64,000 bases of DNA from Thalassospira lucentensis (GCF_032921865.1 NZ_CP136684.1:3445001-3509000); one strand, 5' to 3'; counted from the first letter of the stretch, positions 1 to 7,704 are shown. Program-made: numbers and translations. The notes: a model not told the origin generated them from the letters alone.

Positions 1-23
1 GCCGCCATGATATCCGTCCGCGC

Positions 24-1118
24 ATGATCGCGGCCGAGATTTACCGCGGGTCGAGTTACGGGCCGAAACACCCACTTGCGATCCCGCGGGTGTCGCTGGT
101 GGTGGATATGGTGCATGCGATGGGCTGGGTCGATGGGGATAATTATCTGATCGGGCCGGTGGCGACGCCCGCACAATTGGCACGCTTTCACGATCCCGAC
201 TATATCGCCGCCGTGGCACAGGCCGAACGCGACCGGATGTTGCCCGAAGACATGATGGTGAAATACGGATTGGGGAAAAACGGCAATCCGATCTATCCGG
301 AAATTTTCCGGCGTCCGGCGACGGCGGCCGGATCATCGATTATGGCCGCACGTCTGATTTCGGATGGTGGCATCATCCATCACCCGGCAGGGGGCACGCA
401 TCATGGATTGCGCGACCGGGCATCGGGTTTCTGTTACTTCAACGACCCGGTTCTGGGCATACTTGAATTGCTCGATTCGGGGCTGGATCGCGTGCTTTAC
501 CTTGATATTGATGCCCATCACGGGGACGGTGTGCAGATTGCATTTGCCGATGATGACCGTGTTCTGACCGTGTCCATGCATGAAGAAGGGCTGTGGCCGA
601 AAACCGGGCATATCGATGATATTGCGGGGGGATTTGCGCGTAACCTGCCGATGCCAAGCGGCATGAATGACGATGAAATGCGTTATGTCCTGAACGAGTA
701 TTTCCTGCCACTCGCGCAGCAATTTTCACCACAAGCCATTGTTTTACAATGCGGTTGTGATACATTAGCAGAAGATCCATTATCCAGACAGATGCTGGGA
801 AATCAGGCCATTTGGGACGTGGTCGGGGCCATGATCAAAATGGCACCCAGATGTCTTGTACTGGGGGGCGGAGGATATAATCCTTATGGGGTTGCGCGCT
901 GTTGGTCCGGGGTGTGGGCGGTTGTAAACGAAATCGAAATACCCCCTGTGTTATCCGTCACAGCGGAAAATATCCTGCGTGCCATAAAATGGGCACATAG
1001 CCGTGGAAAGCAGCCGGACGAAAAAATGCTGACCAGCATTAGAGATCCGTGGCGCGGCGGGGACATACGTGACGAAGTCAGGACACGCGTCCATAGACTG
1101 AAGGGGTATGGGTTATGA
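24..1118 (+). CDS. histone deacetylase family protein (AcuC/HDAC-like), 5' end near window edge
   Basis: Zinc-dependent deacetylase of the arginase/HDAC fold, 364 residues from the first ATG. It keeps the complete catalytic set: His126-His127 in GGTHHG, the GFCYFND loop (135-141), DIDAHHGDG (161-169, zinc ligands Asp163 and His165), third zinc ligand Asp246 in CGCDTLAEDP, and the transition-state Tyr285 in GGGGYNPYG. Substrates of bacterial members vary (acetyl-CoA synthetase, polyamines, other acyl amides), so the target is unknown. The frame stays open from base 3 to this ATG, so the true start may lie upstream of the window; family members normally begin just before the HPL motif, which sits at residues 16-18 here. 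The stop overlaps the next start (ATGA). Confidence 0.9.
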   Translation: MIAAEIYRGSSYGPKHPLAIPRVSLVVDMVHAMGWVDGDNYLIGPVATPAQLARFHDPDYIAAVAQAERDRMLPEDMMVKYGLGKNGNPIYPEIFRRPATAAGSSIMAARLISDGGIIHHPAGGTHHGLRDRASGFCYFNDPVLGILELLDSGLDRVLYLDIDAHHGDGVQIAFADDDRVLTVSMHEEGLWPKTGHIDDIAGGFARNLPMPSGMNDDEMRYVLNEYFLPLAQQFSPQAIVLQCGCDTLAEDPLSRQMLGNQAIWDVVGAMIKMAPRCLVLGGGGYNPYGVARCWSGVWAVVNEIEIPPVLSVTAENILRAIKWAHSRGKQPDEKMLTSIRDPWRGGDIRDEVRTRVHRLKGYGL

Positions 1119-1561
1119 AGTCGTTCATTCAAATGACCTTGGTCGTTTGCTTCATCAGTGCTGCCGTTGTGGCGGGACTGAATGCAAAGGCGACAGGGTT
1201 TGAACGATCGCGCCTGCTGGTCGATGGCAAGGTTTTCAATGTTGAAATGGCAGTAACACCTGATGAACGGTCGCGCGGATTGATGTTCCGCACCGAAATG
1301 GCCGACGATGCCGGGATGCTGTTTGATTTTGGCCGTGCCAGCGACATTTCGATGTGGATGAAGAACACCTTCATTTCGCTTGATATGCTGTTTATCGACA
1401 ATAATGGCGTGATTGTCGGCATTGAAAAACGCACCGTGCCGAAATCCGAAACCATCATTCCGGGGCCAAAGCCGGTGCGCTTTGTTCTGGAACTCAATGG
1501 CGGATCGGCCGACCGGTTGGGATTTGAAGTTGGCGAAAAGGTCGAAGGGCTGCCGCGCTAA
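1115..1561 (+). CDS. DUF192 family secreted protein
   Basis: 148 residues with an N-terminal hydrophobic signal segment (about 5-24) ending at an AxA-like site (NAKA), so probably exported to the periplasm. The core shows the DUF192 pattern: RGLMFR near 49-54, GMLFDF, then SMWMKNTFISLDMLFID, followed by a hydrophobic strand and a conserved VLEL segment. The family is widespread and its biochemical role is unknown. The start codon overlaps the stop of the upstream deacetylase by four bases, implying translational coupling, and a rho-independent terminator follows at 1624-1657. Confidence 0.88.
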   Translation: MKSFIQMTLVVCFISAAVVAGLNAKATGFERSRLLVDGKVFNVEMAVTPDERSRGLMFRTEMADDAGMLFDFGRASDISMWMKNTFISLDMLFIDNNGVIVGIEKRTVPKSETIIPGPKPVRFVLELNGGSADRLGFEVGEKVEGLPR

Positions 1562-1623
1562 GACATCGTAGCGGCACCCGTGATAGGCCCGTTGCGGCCA
1601 CGCGATCCTCAATCAGCAATAGC

Positions 1624-1657
1624 AAGGCCGCAGATGATCTCTGCGGCCTTTGGTTTT
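1624..1657 (+). terminator. rho-independent terminator after the deacetylase-DUF192 pair
   Basis: Perfect 11-bp stem (1624-1634 with 1640-1650), 5-nt loop, followed by TGGTTTTTT. It ends the two-gene operon ahead of tRNA-Pro. Confidence 0.85.
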
Positions 1658-1745
1658 TTGCCTGCATTTTATTTCCAATCCGGGCAAAAAACGCATAATG
1701 CGGTCTTGCCCGTGCGGAATTATGGTGCTAAATCCACATCCGCGT

Positions 1746-1822
1746 CGGGGAGTAGCGCAGTCTGGTAGCGTACCTGCTTTGGGAGCAGGGGGTCGCGAGT
1801 TCGAATTTCGCCTTCCCGACCA
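1746..1822 (+). tRNA. tRNA-Pro (anticodon TGG)
   Basis: 77-nt cloverleaf. Acceptor stem CGGGGAG (1746-1752) pairs with CTTCCCG (1812-1818) with one G-T wobble. The anticodon stem CCTGC/GCAGG encloses the loop TTTGGGA, placing TGG at 1780-1782. The TTCGAAT T-loop and an encoded CCA (1820-1822) are visible. UGG normally reads CCA and CCG proline codons. Confidence 0.97.
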
Positions 1823-1949
1823 TTTTTCCCTTTTGCCATACGGACACGTTTTCATGTGCCGGCAAAAGGTGTAAAAGATGATGTGACAGCGGGTGTTAGA
1901 GAGCCCCGCATTGTTGTCATCTTATCCGACGGTCAAGACGAGGGTCCCG

Positions 1950-2243
1950 ATGAAGGTCCGTGTTTACAAACCTGCCAAAAACGCCATGCAGTCCGGTCGT
2001 GCCGCGACCAAACACTGGGTGATGGAATTTGAACCGGGTGCAAAGAAGGTTGCCGATCAGCTTATGGGCTGGATCGGATCGACCGATACCCGTGGCCAGG
2101 TGCGCATGTATTTCGATACCCTTGAAGAAGCACAGGCATTTGCCGCCCGTCACAAGCTGATTGCCGATATCGAACAGCCGAAATCGCGCGTCCGCCGGGT
2201 GCAGGCCTATGCCGACAACTTCGCGTTCAAACGCGTCGTCTGA
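1950..2243 (+). CDS. ETC complex I subunit (NDUFS4/18-kDa-like accessory subunit)
   Basis: 97 residues, MKVRVYKPAKNAMQSG... with the conserved WVMEFEP and G-W-ST-DT-GQV segment and a C-terminal YADNFAFKR motif of the 'ETC complex I subunit conserved region' family. In alphaproteobacteria and mitochondria this small protein is an accessory subunit at the peripheral arm of NADH:ubiquinone oxidoreductase. An upstream in-frame start at 1893 would add 19 residues, but ATG 1950 follows a GACGAGGG ribosome binding site and matches the family N-terminus. It sits alone between two tRNA genes, away from any nuo cluster, as is common for this subunit. Confidence 0.92.
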   Translation: MKVRVYKPAKNAMQSGRAATKHWVMEFEPGAKKVADQLMGWIGSTDTRGQVRMYFDTLEEAQAFAARHKLIADIEQPKSRVRRVQAYADNFAFKRVV

Positions 2244-2277
2244 TCTTTCGGCCAGCAAGGCGGTCGAACACCATCAT

Positions 2278-2303
2278 CGGGGCGGTTTCCGCCCCGTTCG
2301 TCT
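2278..2303 (+). terminator. probable terminator after the complex I subunit gene
   Basis: 8-bp GC-rich stem CGGGGCGG / CCGCCCCG (2278-2285 with 2289-2296) with a TTT loop. The trailing T-tract is weak (TTCGTCT), so efficiency is uncertain. Confidence 0.55.
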
Positions 2304-2388
2304 GACAGAAGACGTTAAAGACTGAAAAGATATCATGCCGGGCAGGCGTCCAATGCTTTGCCCCGGGGCACCAACCGGCCCCCACAGC

Positions 2389-2466
2389 GGTCCCTTAGCT
2401 CAACTGGATAGAGCAACAGACTTCTAATCTGTAGGTTGCAGGTTCGAGTTCCTGCAGGGATCGCCA
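2389..2466 (+). tRNA. tRNA-Arg (anticodon TCT) with an 8-nt T-loop
   Basis: 78-nt cloverleaf. Acceptor GGTCCCT (2389-2395) pairs with AGGGATC (2456-2462) through one G-T wobble; discriminator G and CCA are encoded (2463-2466). The anticodon stem ACAGA/TCTGT encloses CTTCTAA, giving TCT, which reads AGA/AGG. The T-stem GCAGG/CCTGC is perfect but encloses TTCGAGTT, eight bases instead of seven. The extra base lies after the conserved TTCGA and may bulge at position 59/60. An AT-rich accessory segment starts immediately downstream. Confidence 0.93.
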
Positions 2467-2534
2467 TTTTTATCTTTCCCATATGGCTGCAGTATGAAAA
2501 TCTTATATTACTTAGCCTGAAAAATGGGAATGAT

Positions 2535-3179
2535 ATGGATACTTCCAGCATTTTAACAGCCGTGGCAAGCTTTGTGGTTTCTCTTGGAGGTGGTGCCGGG
2601 ATTTGTTTGATGATGTCATCATGGATCGGGCGCTTGTGGGCTGATCGGTTGATGGCTCAAGAAACAGAAAAGTTTCGCAAAAATACGGAGAGAGAGCTTG
2701 AGTTGCTTCGCTCCGAGCACCGTAAAACATTTCACATACACAGCTTACAGTTTGAAACCGAGTTCCATGCGCTTCGATCACTTTGGGCTAAGCTTGGCGA
2801 AGCGTCTGTTGCTACCTCGGCGTTGAGACCTATGTTTGAAATGGTTGATCAGAACGAGAGCAAAGAAAGTCGAAAAATAAGAAAAGGGAATTGGTTTATT
2901 GAATCCTATAGGGAACTTGAAGTGAGCTTTGCTAGTGAGAGACCTTTCATTTCAGAGGATCTGGAAATGGAAATAGCATCAATTATGGCAATAATGCTGG
3001 AGGAATATATCGATTTTGATGAAATGGATGATGGAAAAATTATAAGATATAAAGAAGCAAAAGAGCGTATTAAAAAGATGAACGCGTCAGTGGAGAGCCT
3101 TTCTAAATTAATTCGAATGCGTATTGGCTTAATAAGTCAAGTTAATGCAGAGGCAGATGTTGTTAAATCTGGTATATAA
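2535..3179 (+). CDS. unknown membrane-anchored coiled-coil protein (accessory cassette gene 1)
   Basis: 214 residues from ATG 2535; a longer reading from 2436 would overlap the tRNA and is rejected. The N-terminus (about 4-31) is one hydrophobic segment. It is followed by a charged helical stretch rich in Glu, Arg and Lys with heptad-like spacing (about 38-65), a conserved-looking FETEFHALRSLWAKL segment, and a C-terminal helical region. I do not recognise a named family; similarly organised proteins are often annotated hypothetical in genomic islands. Codon use is visibly AT-rich (many AAA, ATA, TTA) compared with flanking genes, indicating transfer. It lies 57 bp upstream of the SieB-like gene on the same strand, so the two are probably co-transcribed. 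Confidence 0.7.
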   Translation: MDTSSILTAVASFVVSLGGGAGICLMMSSWIGRLWADRLMAQETEKFRKNTERELELLRSEHRKTFHIHSLQFETEFHALRSLWAKLGEASVATSALRPMFEMVDQNESKESRKIRKGNWFIESYRELEVSFASERPFISEDLEMEIASIMAIMLEEYIDFDEMDDGKIIRYKEAKERIKKMNASVESLSKLIRMRIGLISQVNAEADVVKSGI

Positions 3180-3236
3180 TTGAAGTAATAATTTGGGGGT
3201 ATGGTTTTCTGAATTAAATAATGTTTGGGGTGAAAT

Positions 3237-3782
3237 TTGCTAGCCACAATTCTGGGTTTGCTCACTGGAAAGACAAAAATTAAATTTACCGCTTTAGTAT
3301 CTGCGGCAAGTTTACTAGTTTTTGACTCATTGGATTTGCTCGAAATTCCCCAAAGTGAGATTGGTGCATGGTTCCATTATGGGCTTTTTGTAAGTGTTTG
3401 GGCTCTTTTGGTCTCTCTCGGTATCGATTGTTTGATATTGATTGTGGAGAATATTCGAAAAATAAAAAAGGAAGAAAAAGAGAGGTTCGAGCAAAGTGAA
3501 AAAATAAGAGAAAGTATTATTGGAAGTTTCAAGAGCTTGAATAAATCTGATTTATTTTATGTGTTGGATGTTTATTTTGATCCGTCTCGAACAAAGTTTG
3601 TTGAGTTAAAAGATTATTCCCTTACTCCTACCCCATACGCCAATCTCCTCGATCAGCGTGTACTGCGAAATGCGGGTACATCAAAAATTCGTCCAAGGGT
3701 AGTTGTGGATGATTATGTGGCGGAAAAGATTGAGGAAAACTTTGATAGTTACTACAAGTTTTGGGAAAGCGGGGGGGGCTGA
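3237..3782 (+). CDS. SieB-like superinfection exclusion family protein (candidate), TTG start
   Basis: 181 residues. Two hydrophobic helices (about 15-32 and 46-69) are followed by a basic, charged linker (IRKIKKEEKERFE) and a cytoplasmic domain with LNKSDLFYVLDVYFD, then LLDQRVLRNAG and a PRVVVDDYVAEKI strand. Two N-terminal helices, then a 'L..-D/E-..VL' helix, then a short winged 'L...-x-VL-x-G' module is the layout of SieB-type phage exclusion proteins; overall identity is low, so this is a fold-level guess. The TTG start at 3237 is chosen because GGGGTGA precedes it at good spacing. The gene is AT-rich like its partner and ends in a run of G. Confidence 0.55.
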   Translation: MLATILGLLTGKTKIKFTALVSAASLLVFDSLDLLEIPQSEIGAWFHYGLFVSVWALLVSLGIDCLILIVENIRKIKKEEKERFEQSEKIRESIIGSFKSLNKSDLFYVLDVYFDPSRTKFVELKDYSLTPTPYANLLDQRVLRNAGTSKIRPRVVVDDYVAEKIEENFDSYYKFWESGGG

Positions 3783-3873
3783 GTAATACTGCAACTTCAG
3801 TTTTTTCAGCTTTGTGGGTTGATCCTGCAGCATTTTGGCCACGGAAATATTAGTAAAGTGGTGTTTGGACGGG

Positions 3874-4512
3874 TTACCGCGCCGCCAAATACCGGCCCGG
3901 ACGATGATTGAGTGCGATGATCAGGTTGAGCACGACGGCGCCGAGGATCGAGAGCAGGACCTTGTCAAAGGGCAGGGTCAGGAAGGCGCAGGCGAGGATG
4001 ACCAGATCGACGGCGAGCTGGAAATAACCGGCACGGATGCCGAGATGTTCCTGCAGGTACAAGGCGAGGATATTGATCCCGCCGAGCCCCGCACGATGGC
4101 GAAACAGCATCAGAAGACCGATCCCCATCAGCGCGCCCCCGGCAGTGGCGGCGAAGATCGGGTTGAGCATCGAAAAATCGATCCACATCGGCATCAGTTT
4201 TGAAAACACCGAGACAAGCCCGACCGCGATGAAGGTCTTGATCGTGAAAGCAAGCCCCATGCGTTTGAAGGCCAGCCAGTAAAACGGCAGATTGATCGCA
4301 AAGAAGATCACGCCAAAACCGATGCCGGTGGCATGTTCGATCAGAAGGGCCGCGCCCGCCGTGCTGCCGGTGACCAGCACGCTTTCGCTATAGAGCATCA
4401 CACCGAGCGATACGACCATGGTGCCGAGCAGAAGCGCCAGCACATCCTCATACAGGCGGTGGCCGAGATCGGGTTTGGTGGTTTCGGCGGTGTTGGTTGT
4501 GGTGCTGGTCAT
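3874..4512 (-). CDS. YitT family membrane protein
   Basis: 212 residues with five to six transmembrane helices and the YitT (DUF161) hallmarks: LYEDVLALLLGTMVVSLGV at the first helix, the GSTAGAALLIEH loop, and the GGALMGIGLLMLFRHRAGLGGINILALYL segment. The family consists of small inner-membrane proteins of unknown substrate. It faces the accessory cassette tail to tail with about 90 bp between, so it is probably the first core gene after the insertion. Its own upstream region toward 4696 contains the terminator of the aldo/keto reductase gene. Confidence 0.85.
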   Translation of the reverse strand: MTSTTTNTAETTKPDLGHRLYEDVLALLLGTMVVSLGVMLYSESVLVTGSTAGAALLIEHATGIGFGVIFFAINLPFYWLAFKRMGLAFTIKTFIAVGLVSVFSKLMPMWIDFSMLNPIFAATAGGALMGIGLLMLFRHRAGLGGINILALYLQEHLGIRAGYFQLAVDLVILACAFLTLPFDKVLLSILGAVVLNLIIALNHRPGRYLAAR

Positions 4513-4639
4513 GAAGCGATCACGGGTCTGGGGATTGAATAGACTGCCAAATTACGCTTTTCGCATGTGCGAAACAAGCCGGGGTTGGTGACCGGGGGAA
4601 ATTCGGCGGTTTTTGGCGGGGTGGGGGGCTTTGACGCAA

Positions 4640-4666
4640 AAGACCGGCCTGCTGGGGGCCGGTCTT
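4640..4666 (-). terminator. terminator downstream of the aldo/keto reductase gene
   Basis: 10-bp perfect stem AAGACCGGCC / GGCCGGTCTT (4640-4649 with 4657-4666). Read on the minus strand it follows the reductase stop by about 30 bp and is trailed by TTGCGTC, a weak T-tract. Confidence 0.65.
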
Positions 4667-4695
4667 GGTGGTTTTGTGCGTTATGCCGCTGCTTC

Positions 4696-5526
4696 TCAGG
4701 CGGCGCGATCCCATTCCGGGGCGAAATCGGGATCAATCAGGCGGCCATCGGGCTTGGCGAGTTCGTAGATGTCGGCCATATCGGCGTCCGACAGTTCGAA
4801 ATCAAAGATATCGAAATTGGCCCTGGCGTTTTTGGGCGAGCCGGATTTCGGAATCGCCATCACGCCATCCTGTTGCAGCAGCCAGCGCAGGGTGACCTGT
4901 GCCGGGGATTTGCCATAGGATTTGGCGATGGCCACCAGCGTTTCGTCATTCATCACCTTGGCACGTGCCAGCGGGCAATAGGCGGTCAGCAGCATGTCAT
5001 GGCTGCGGACGCATTCAAGCACCTTGGACTGGTCAAGATAGGGGTGATATTCGACCTGATTGACCGCAAGGGGCGCGTCGCTGTGGCCGACGGCGCGTTC
5101 GATCAGGGCGGTCGGGAAATTGGAAATCCCGATCAGGCGCGTCATGCCGAGGTTTTTGACCTCGTTCAGGGCCGCGATGGTTTCGCGCAGCGGGATTTCA
5201 TCATTGGGCCAATGGAGCAGCAGCAGATCGACATGGTCAAGATCAAGCTTGCGCAGGCTTTCGACCACGGAGGTTTGCAGATCGCCGCTTTGGAATTTGT
5301 CGGGCCAGATTTTGGTGGTGAGGAAGTAATCATCGCGCGCAAGACCCGATGATTTCAGGCCGCGGCCAACCCCTTCCTCGTTATGATACATCTGGGCGGT
5401 ATCGAAATGGCGATAGCCGATTTTGGCGGCTTCGGCGACCATATGTTCGGCGGCCGCGTTATCGAGCTCGTATGTCCCAAAGCCAAGTGCGGGGATTTTC
5501 GTACCCTGCCAGTTCCGGAAAATCAT
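4696..5526 (-). CDS. aldo/keto reductase (2,5-diketo-D-gluconate reductase DkgB-like)
   Basis: 276 residues, the usual length for the small bacterial AKR5-type reductases. The catalytic tetrad is intact: Asp42, Tyr47 (FDTAQMYHNE), Lys72 (LTTKIW) and His105 (LLLLHWPN). NADPH-binding elements SGSPKN and the C-terminal helix are present. Expected activity is NADPH-dependent reduction of aldehydes or keto-sugars in the cytoplasm; the real substrate cannot be read. It is monocistronic, with a terminator just downstream. Confidence 0.92.
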   Translation of the reverse strand: MIFRNWQGTKIPALGFGTYELDNAAAEHMVAEAAKIGYRHFDTAQMYHNEEGVGRGLKSSGLARDDYFLTTKIWPDKFQSGDLQTSVVESLRKLDLDHVDLLLLHWPNDEIPLRETIAALNEVKNLGMTRLIGISNFPTALIERAVGHSDAPLAVNQVEYHPYLDQSKVLECVRSHDMLLTAYCPLARAKVMNDETLVAIAKSYGKSPAQVTLRWLLQQDGVMAIPKSGSPKNARANFDIFDFELSDADMADIYELAKPDGRLIDPDFAPEWDRAA

Positions 5527-5702
5527 GATGTTCTACCCCCTTCGATTTGATTTGTTTGATTGTTTTGAGAGCTGTCACAAAGATAAGTCGCTGTTTGTGC
5601 CAAATTTAGTGCAGTGCAGCGGCATCGCAACCTGTACGGTTGGATGATTGGTGCTCTCCTTCGGTTTGGCGAGGGGATAGAATGCCGCTGAAAAACGGCA
5701 AG

Positions 5703-5734
5703 AAAAAGGGCGATCACCAAGAATGGGATCGCCC
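5703..5734 (-). terminator. distal terminator of the hisI-COG0523 operon
   Basis: 8-bp stem GGGCGATC / GATCGCCC (5708-5715 with 5727-5734), 11-nt loop. Read on the minus strand it is followed by TTTTTCTT. It lies about 360 bp beyond the GTPase stop, with the inverted-repeat element in between, suggesting that the element was inserted between gene and terminator. Confidence 0.65.
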
Positions 5735-5748
5735 GAAGTTCAGGACTG

Positions 5749-6013
5749 AGGGTGCGGACTCGTTAATCTGACCGGAATGGCAACCGTTATAATTGCGAGA
5801 TACAAGGAAAAGCCCGCAGAGCGGGACGCACCCCCGGTCAAGGGATTTGACGCAGGAGCTCGCAATTATAACGGTTGTCCTTCGGATCGTCCGGATTTGC
5901 ACGGGCTGCTTTGTCGCAAAATCTTGAAAGATATATATCTTCCTGCGATTTCGCTTCGCGCATCCGCACAAATCCGGGCGACCATTTCGATCAGATTAAC
6001 GAGGCCGCACCCT
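5749..6013. repeat. 265-bp element with terminal inverted repeats (MITE-like)
   Basis: Terminal arms 5749-5771 and 5991-6013 are inverted repeats matching at 22 of 23 positions. Nested inside are a perfect 19-bp inverted repeat (5781-5799 with 5859-5877), a CCCGC-AGA-GCGGG hairpin (5813-5825), a 9-bp pair CCGGATTTG / CAAATCCGG (5891-5899 with 5969-5977) and a perfect 14-bp palindrome centred on ATATAT (5928-5941). The flanks GGACTG (5743-5748) and GGAGTG (6014-6019) match at 5 of 6 bases and could be a decayed target duplication. No credible protein is encoded. The whole could fold as a multi-branched cruciform or RNA. Confidence 0.75.
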
Positions 6014-6096
6014 GGAGTGAGGCTGTATCAAGCCAAGACCCAATCTGATCCAATTTCGGGTTGGGGGCCTTGATGTGGCTCAAATGCCAAAAACAA

Positions 6097-7212
6097 TCAG
6101 GATTTTTCGGCTGTTTCCGAGACGGCGGCATTCAGGTGATGAAGCGATTCCCGGATGACCTGCGGGCCAAGATCCTTTGTGATAAACACGATTTTTGACC
6201 GACGATCGTCGTCGGGCCATGCGGGCAGGGTGGCCGGTGGATGGAAAATATGCTGCACGGCATGGATCGCGACCGGGTTGCTTTCACCCACCAAATTCAG
6301 GATGCCCTTGACGCGCAGAAGGCTTTCGCCGCGCATCTGGGTGAAGATTTCCGCCCAGGTGACAAACGCATCCCAATGCAGCGGTTCGTCAAAGGTGATG
6401 CAGAAGGAGCGGATATGGTCGTCATGCCGGTTGACGTCGTGGGAATGGTCGTGATGGTGATCGTGGTCATGATGGTCATGCGCGTGATCATGATCGTGAT
6501 CGTGATGATCGTCGCCGTGCTGCTCGTATGCCTCGTCGCGCAGCCATTTCTGCACATCCATGCTTTTGGTCGTCGGGTCATACAGCCCGGCATTGAACAG
6601 CTTGGCCGGGTCAATGTCGCCCATGGTGACGGCATGGATCGGGGCGGCGGGGTTAAGATGCCGCAGGCGGGCTTCAAGGGTTGCCAGCGTTTTGGCATCG
6701 GCCAGATCGGATTTGGTGATCAGGATGCGGTCGGCGACGGCGGATTGCTTTACACTTTCGGGATGGTCATCAAGCTGCCCCGCGCCATGCAGGGCGTCCA
6801 CCGTGGTGACCACGCTATCAAGGCGGAATTTGGCGGTCAGCAACGGATCGGTCATCAGGGTATGCAGGATCGGGGCGGGGTCGGCCAAGCCGGTGGTTTC
6901 GATGATCACCCGGTCGAATTCCGGTACTTCGCCGCGGGTGCGTTTGACAAACAGATCACGCAGCCCCGAAATCAGATCACCGCGCACCGAACAGCAGATG
7001 CAGCCGGAATTCAGCAGTACGACATCCTCGGACACCTCACGCACCAGAAGGTGATCAAGGCCGATTTCGCCAAATTCATTGATCAGAACGGCGGTCTTTG
7101 CCATGCCGTCGTGAGCGAGAAGGGCATTAAGAAGGGTTGTTTTGCCACTGCCAAGGAAGCCGGTGATGACGGTGGTGGCAACGCGGTCAAACTGTTCGTC
7201 GGAAATCGCCAT
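6097..7212 (-). CDS. COG0523 GTPase, zinc metallochaperone type (CobW C-terminal domain)
   Basis: 371 residues. G3E-family P-loop GFLGSGKTT (18-26), the diagnostic metal-binding CICC (71-74), an ETTGLADPAP switch motif, and a TKSDLAD nucleotide motif. A long His/Asp-rich stretch (roughly 228-262) precedes the CobW C-terminal domain. COG0523 proteins that sit with Zur targets are thought to deliver zinc to client enzymes under starvation. Here it is 9 bp downstream of hisI and divergent from zur-znuCB, so a zinc role is well supported by context. The His-rich stretch may store or sense zinc. Confidence 0.92.
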   Translation of the reverse strand: MAISDEQFDRVATTVITGFLGSGKTTLLNALLAHDGMAKTAVLINEFGEIGLDHLLVREVSEDVVLLNSGCICCSVRGDLISGLRDLFVKRTRGEVPEFDRVIIETTGLADPAPILHTLMTDPLLTAKFRLDSVVTTVDALHGAGQLDDHPESVKQSAVADRILITKSDLADAKTLATLEARLRHLNPAAPIHAVTMGDIDPAKLFNAGLYDPTTKSMDVQKWLRDEAYEQHGDDHHDHDHDHAHDHHDHDHHHDHSHDVNRHDDHIRSFCITFDEPLHWDAFVTWAEIFTQMRGESLLRVKGILNLVGESNPVAIHAVQHIFHPPATLPAWPDDDRRSKIVFITKDLGPQVIRESLHHLNAAVSETAEKS

Positions 7213-7221
7213 ATCTGATGC

Positions 7222-7632
7222 TTACTTTTTGCCGTAAAGGTCTTCGACGGCGATTTCGGGTTGGGAAATCACCACTTCCTCGCCATCGCGGGCGGCGAAA
7301 TAGAAACAGTTGCGACGCCCGGTGTGACAGGCAACGCCAAGCTGATCGACCTGTACGAGCACGGTGTCCTGGTCGCAGTCATAGCGGAAATCGATCAGTT
7401 TCTGTAGCTGGCCGGAGCTTTCACCCTTGCGCCACAATTTCCCGCGCGAGCGCGAGTAATAGCAGACCCGGCCGGTTTCAAGCGTTTCGATTACCGCATC
7501 GCGGTTCATCCAGGCCATCATCAGAACCTCGCCGCTGTCATGCTGCTGGGCGATTGCCGGGATCAGGCCGCTTTCATTGAATTTCAGTTTGTCGGCAATC
7601 TTTGAATTGGCGGCAGTTGTGGTCTCGGTCAT
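7222..7632 (-). CDS. hisI: phosphoribosyl-AMP cyclohydrolase
   Basis: 136 residues; hydrolyses the purine ring of PR-AMP in histidine biosynthesis. The zinc ligands are all kept: Cys86 (in DCDQD), Cys102 (ACHTG) and Cys109 (NCF); the DCDQD aspartates provide the magnesium site. The domain is single, without a HisE fusion. It is first in an operon with the COG0523 GTPase and starts about 50 bp from the Zur-type palindrome. HisI is a zinc enzyme, so this copy may be the client of the adjacent chaperone or a Zur-controlled paralogue; whether another hisI exists elsewhere cannot be seen. Confidence 0.93.
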   Translation of the reverse strand: MTETTTAANSKIADKLKFNESGLIPAIAQQHDSGEVLMMAWMNRDAVIETLETGRVCYYSRSRGKLWRKGESSGQLQKLIDFRYDCDQDTVLVQVDQLGVACHTGRRNCFYFAARDGEEVVISQPEIAVEDLYGKK

Positions 7633-7684
7633 CGAAGGCTCCGGTCGATGGTTGTTGACTTTTTGCGGCAGTCACGTCAAGAAA

Positions 7685-7704
7685 TGATATATTATAACAT
7701 ATCA
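7685..7704. promoter_or_regulatory. Zur-type operator between hisI and zur
   Basis: TGATATATTATAACATATCA is a near-perfect 20-bp palindrome (9 of 10 half-site pairs) of the AT-rich GATAT-GTTATAAC-ATATC type used by alphaproteobacterial Zur. It lies in the 125-bp divergent region, about 52 bp from hisI and 53 bp from zur, so one site can control both transcripts. Confidence 0.8.

Noticed and set aside
2436-2534. N-terminal extension of the first cassette gene from 2436
   Set aside because: It would overlap the tRNA-Arg gene; ATG 2535 is followed by the membrane helix and fits better.
3815-3830. TCCTGCAG at the right end of the AT-rich insert, shared with the tRNA-Arg T-arm
   Set aside because: Only eight bases match, too short to call an attachment site.
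5714-5971. 85-codon minus-strand frame within the inverted-repeat element
   Set aside because: It runs through the repeat arms and the downstream hairpin; no ribosome binding site or domain, so not a gene.
6430-6560. CA/TG-rich low-complexity stretch looking like a repeat array
   Set aside because: It encodes the His/Asp-rich segment of the COG0523 GTPase and is not a DNA repeat or CRISPR array.
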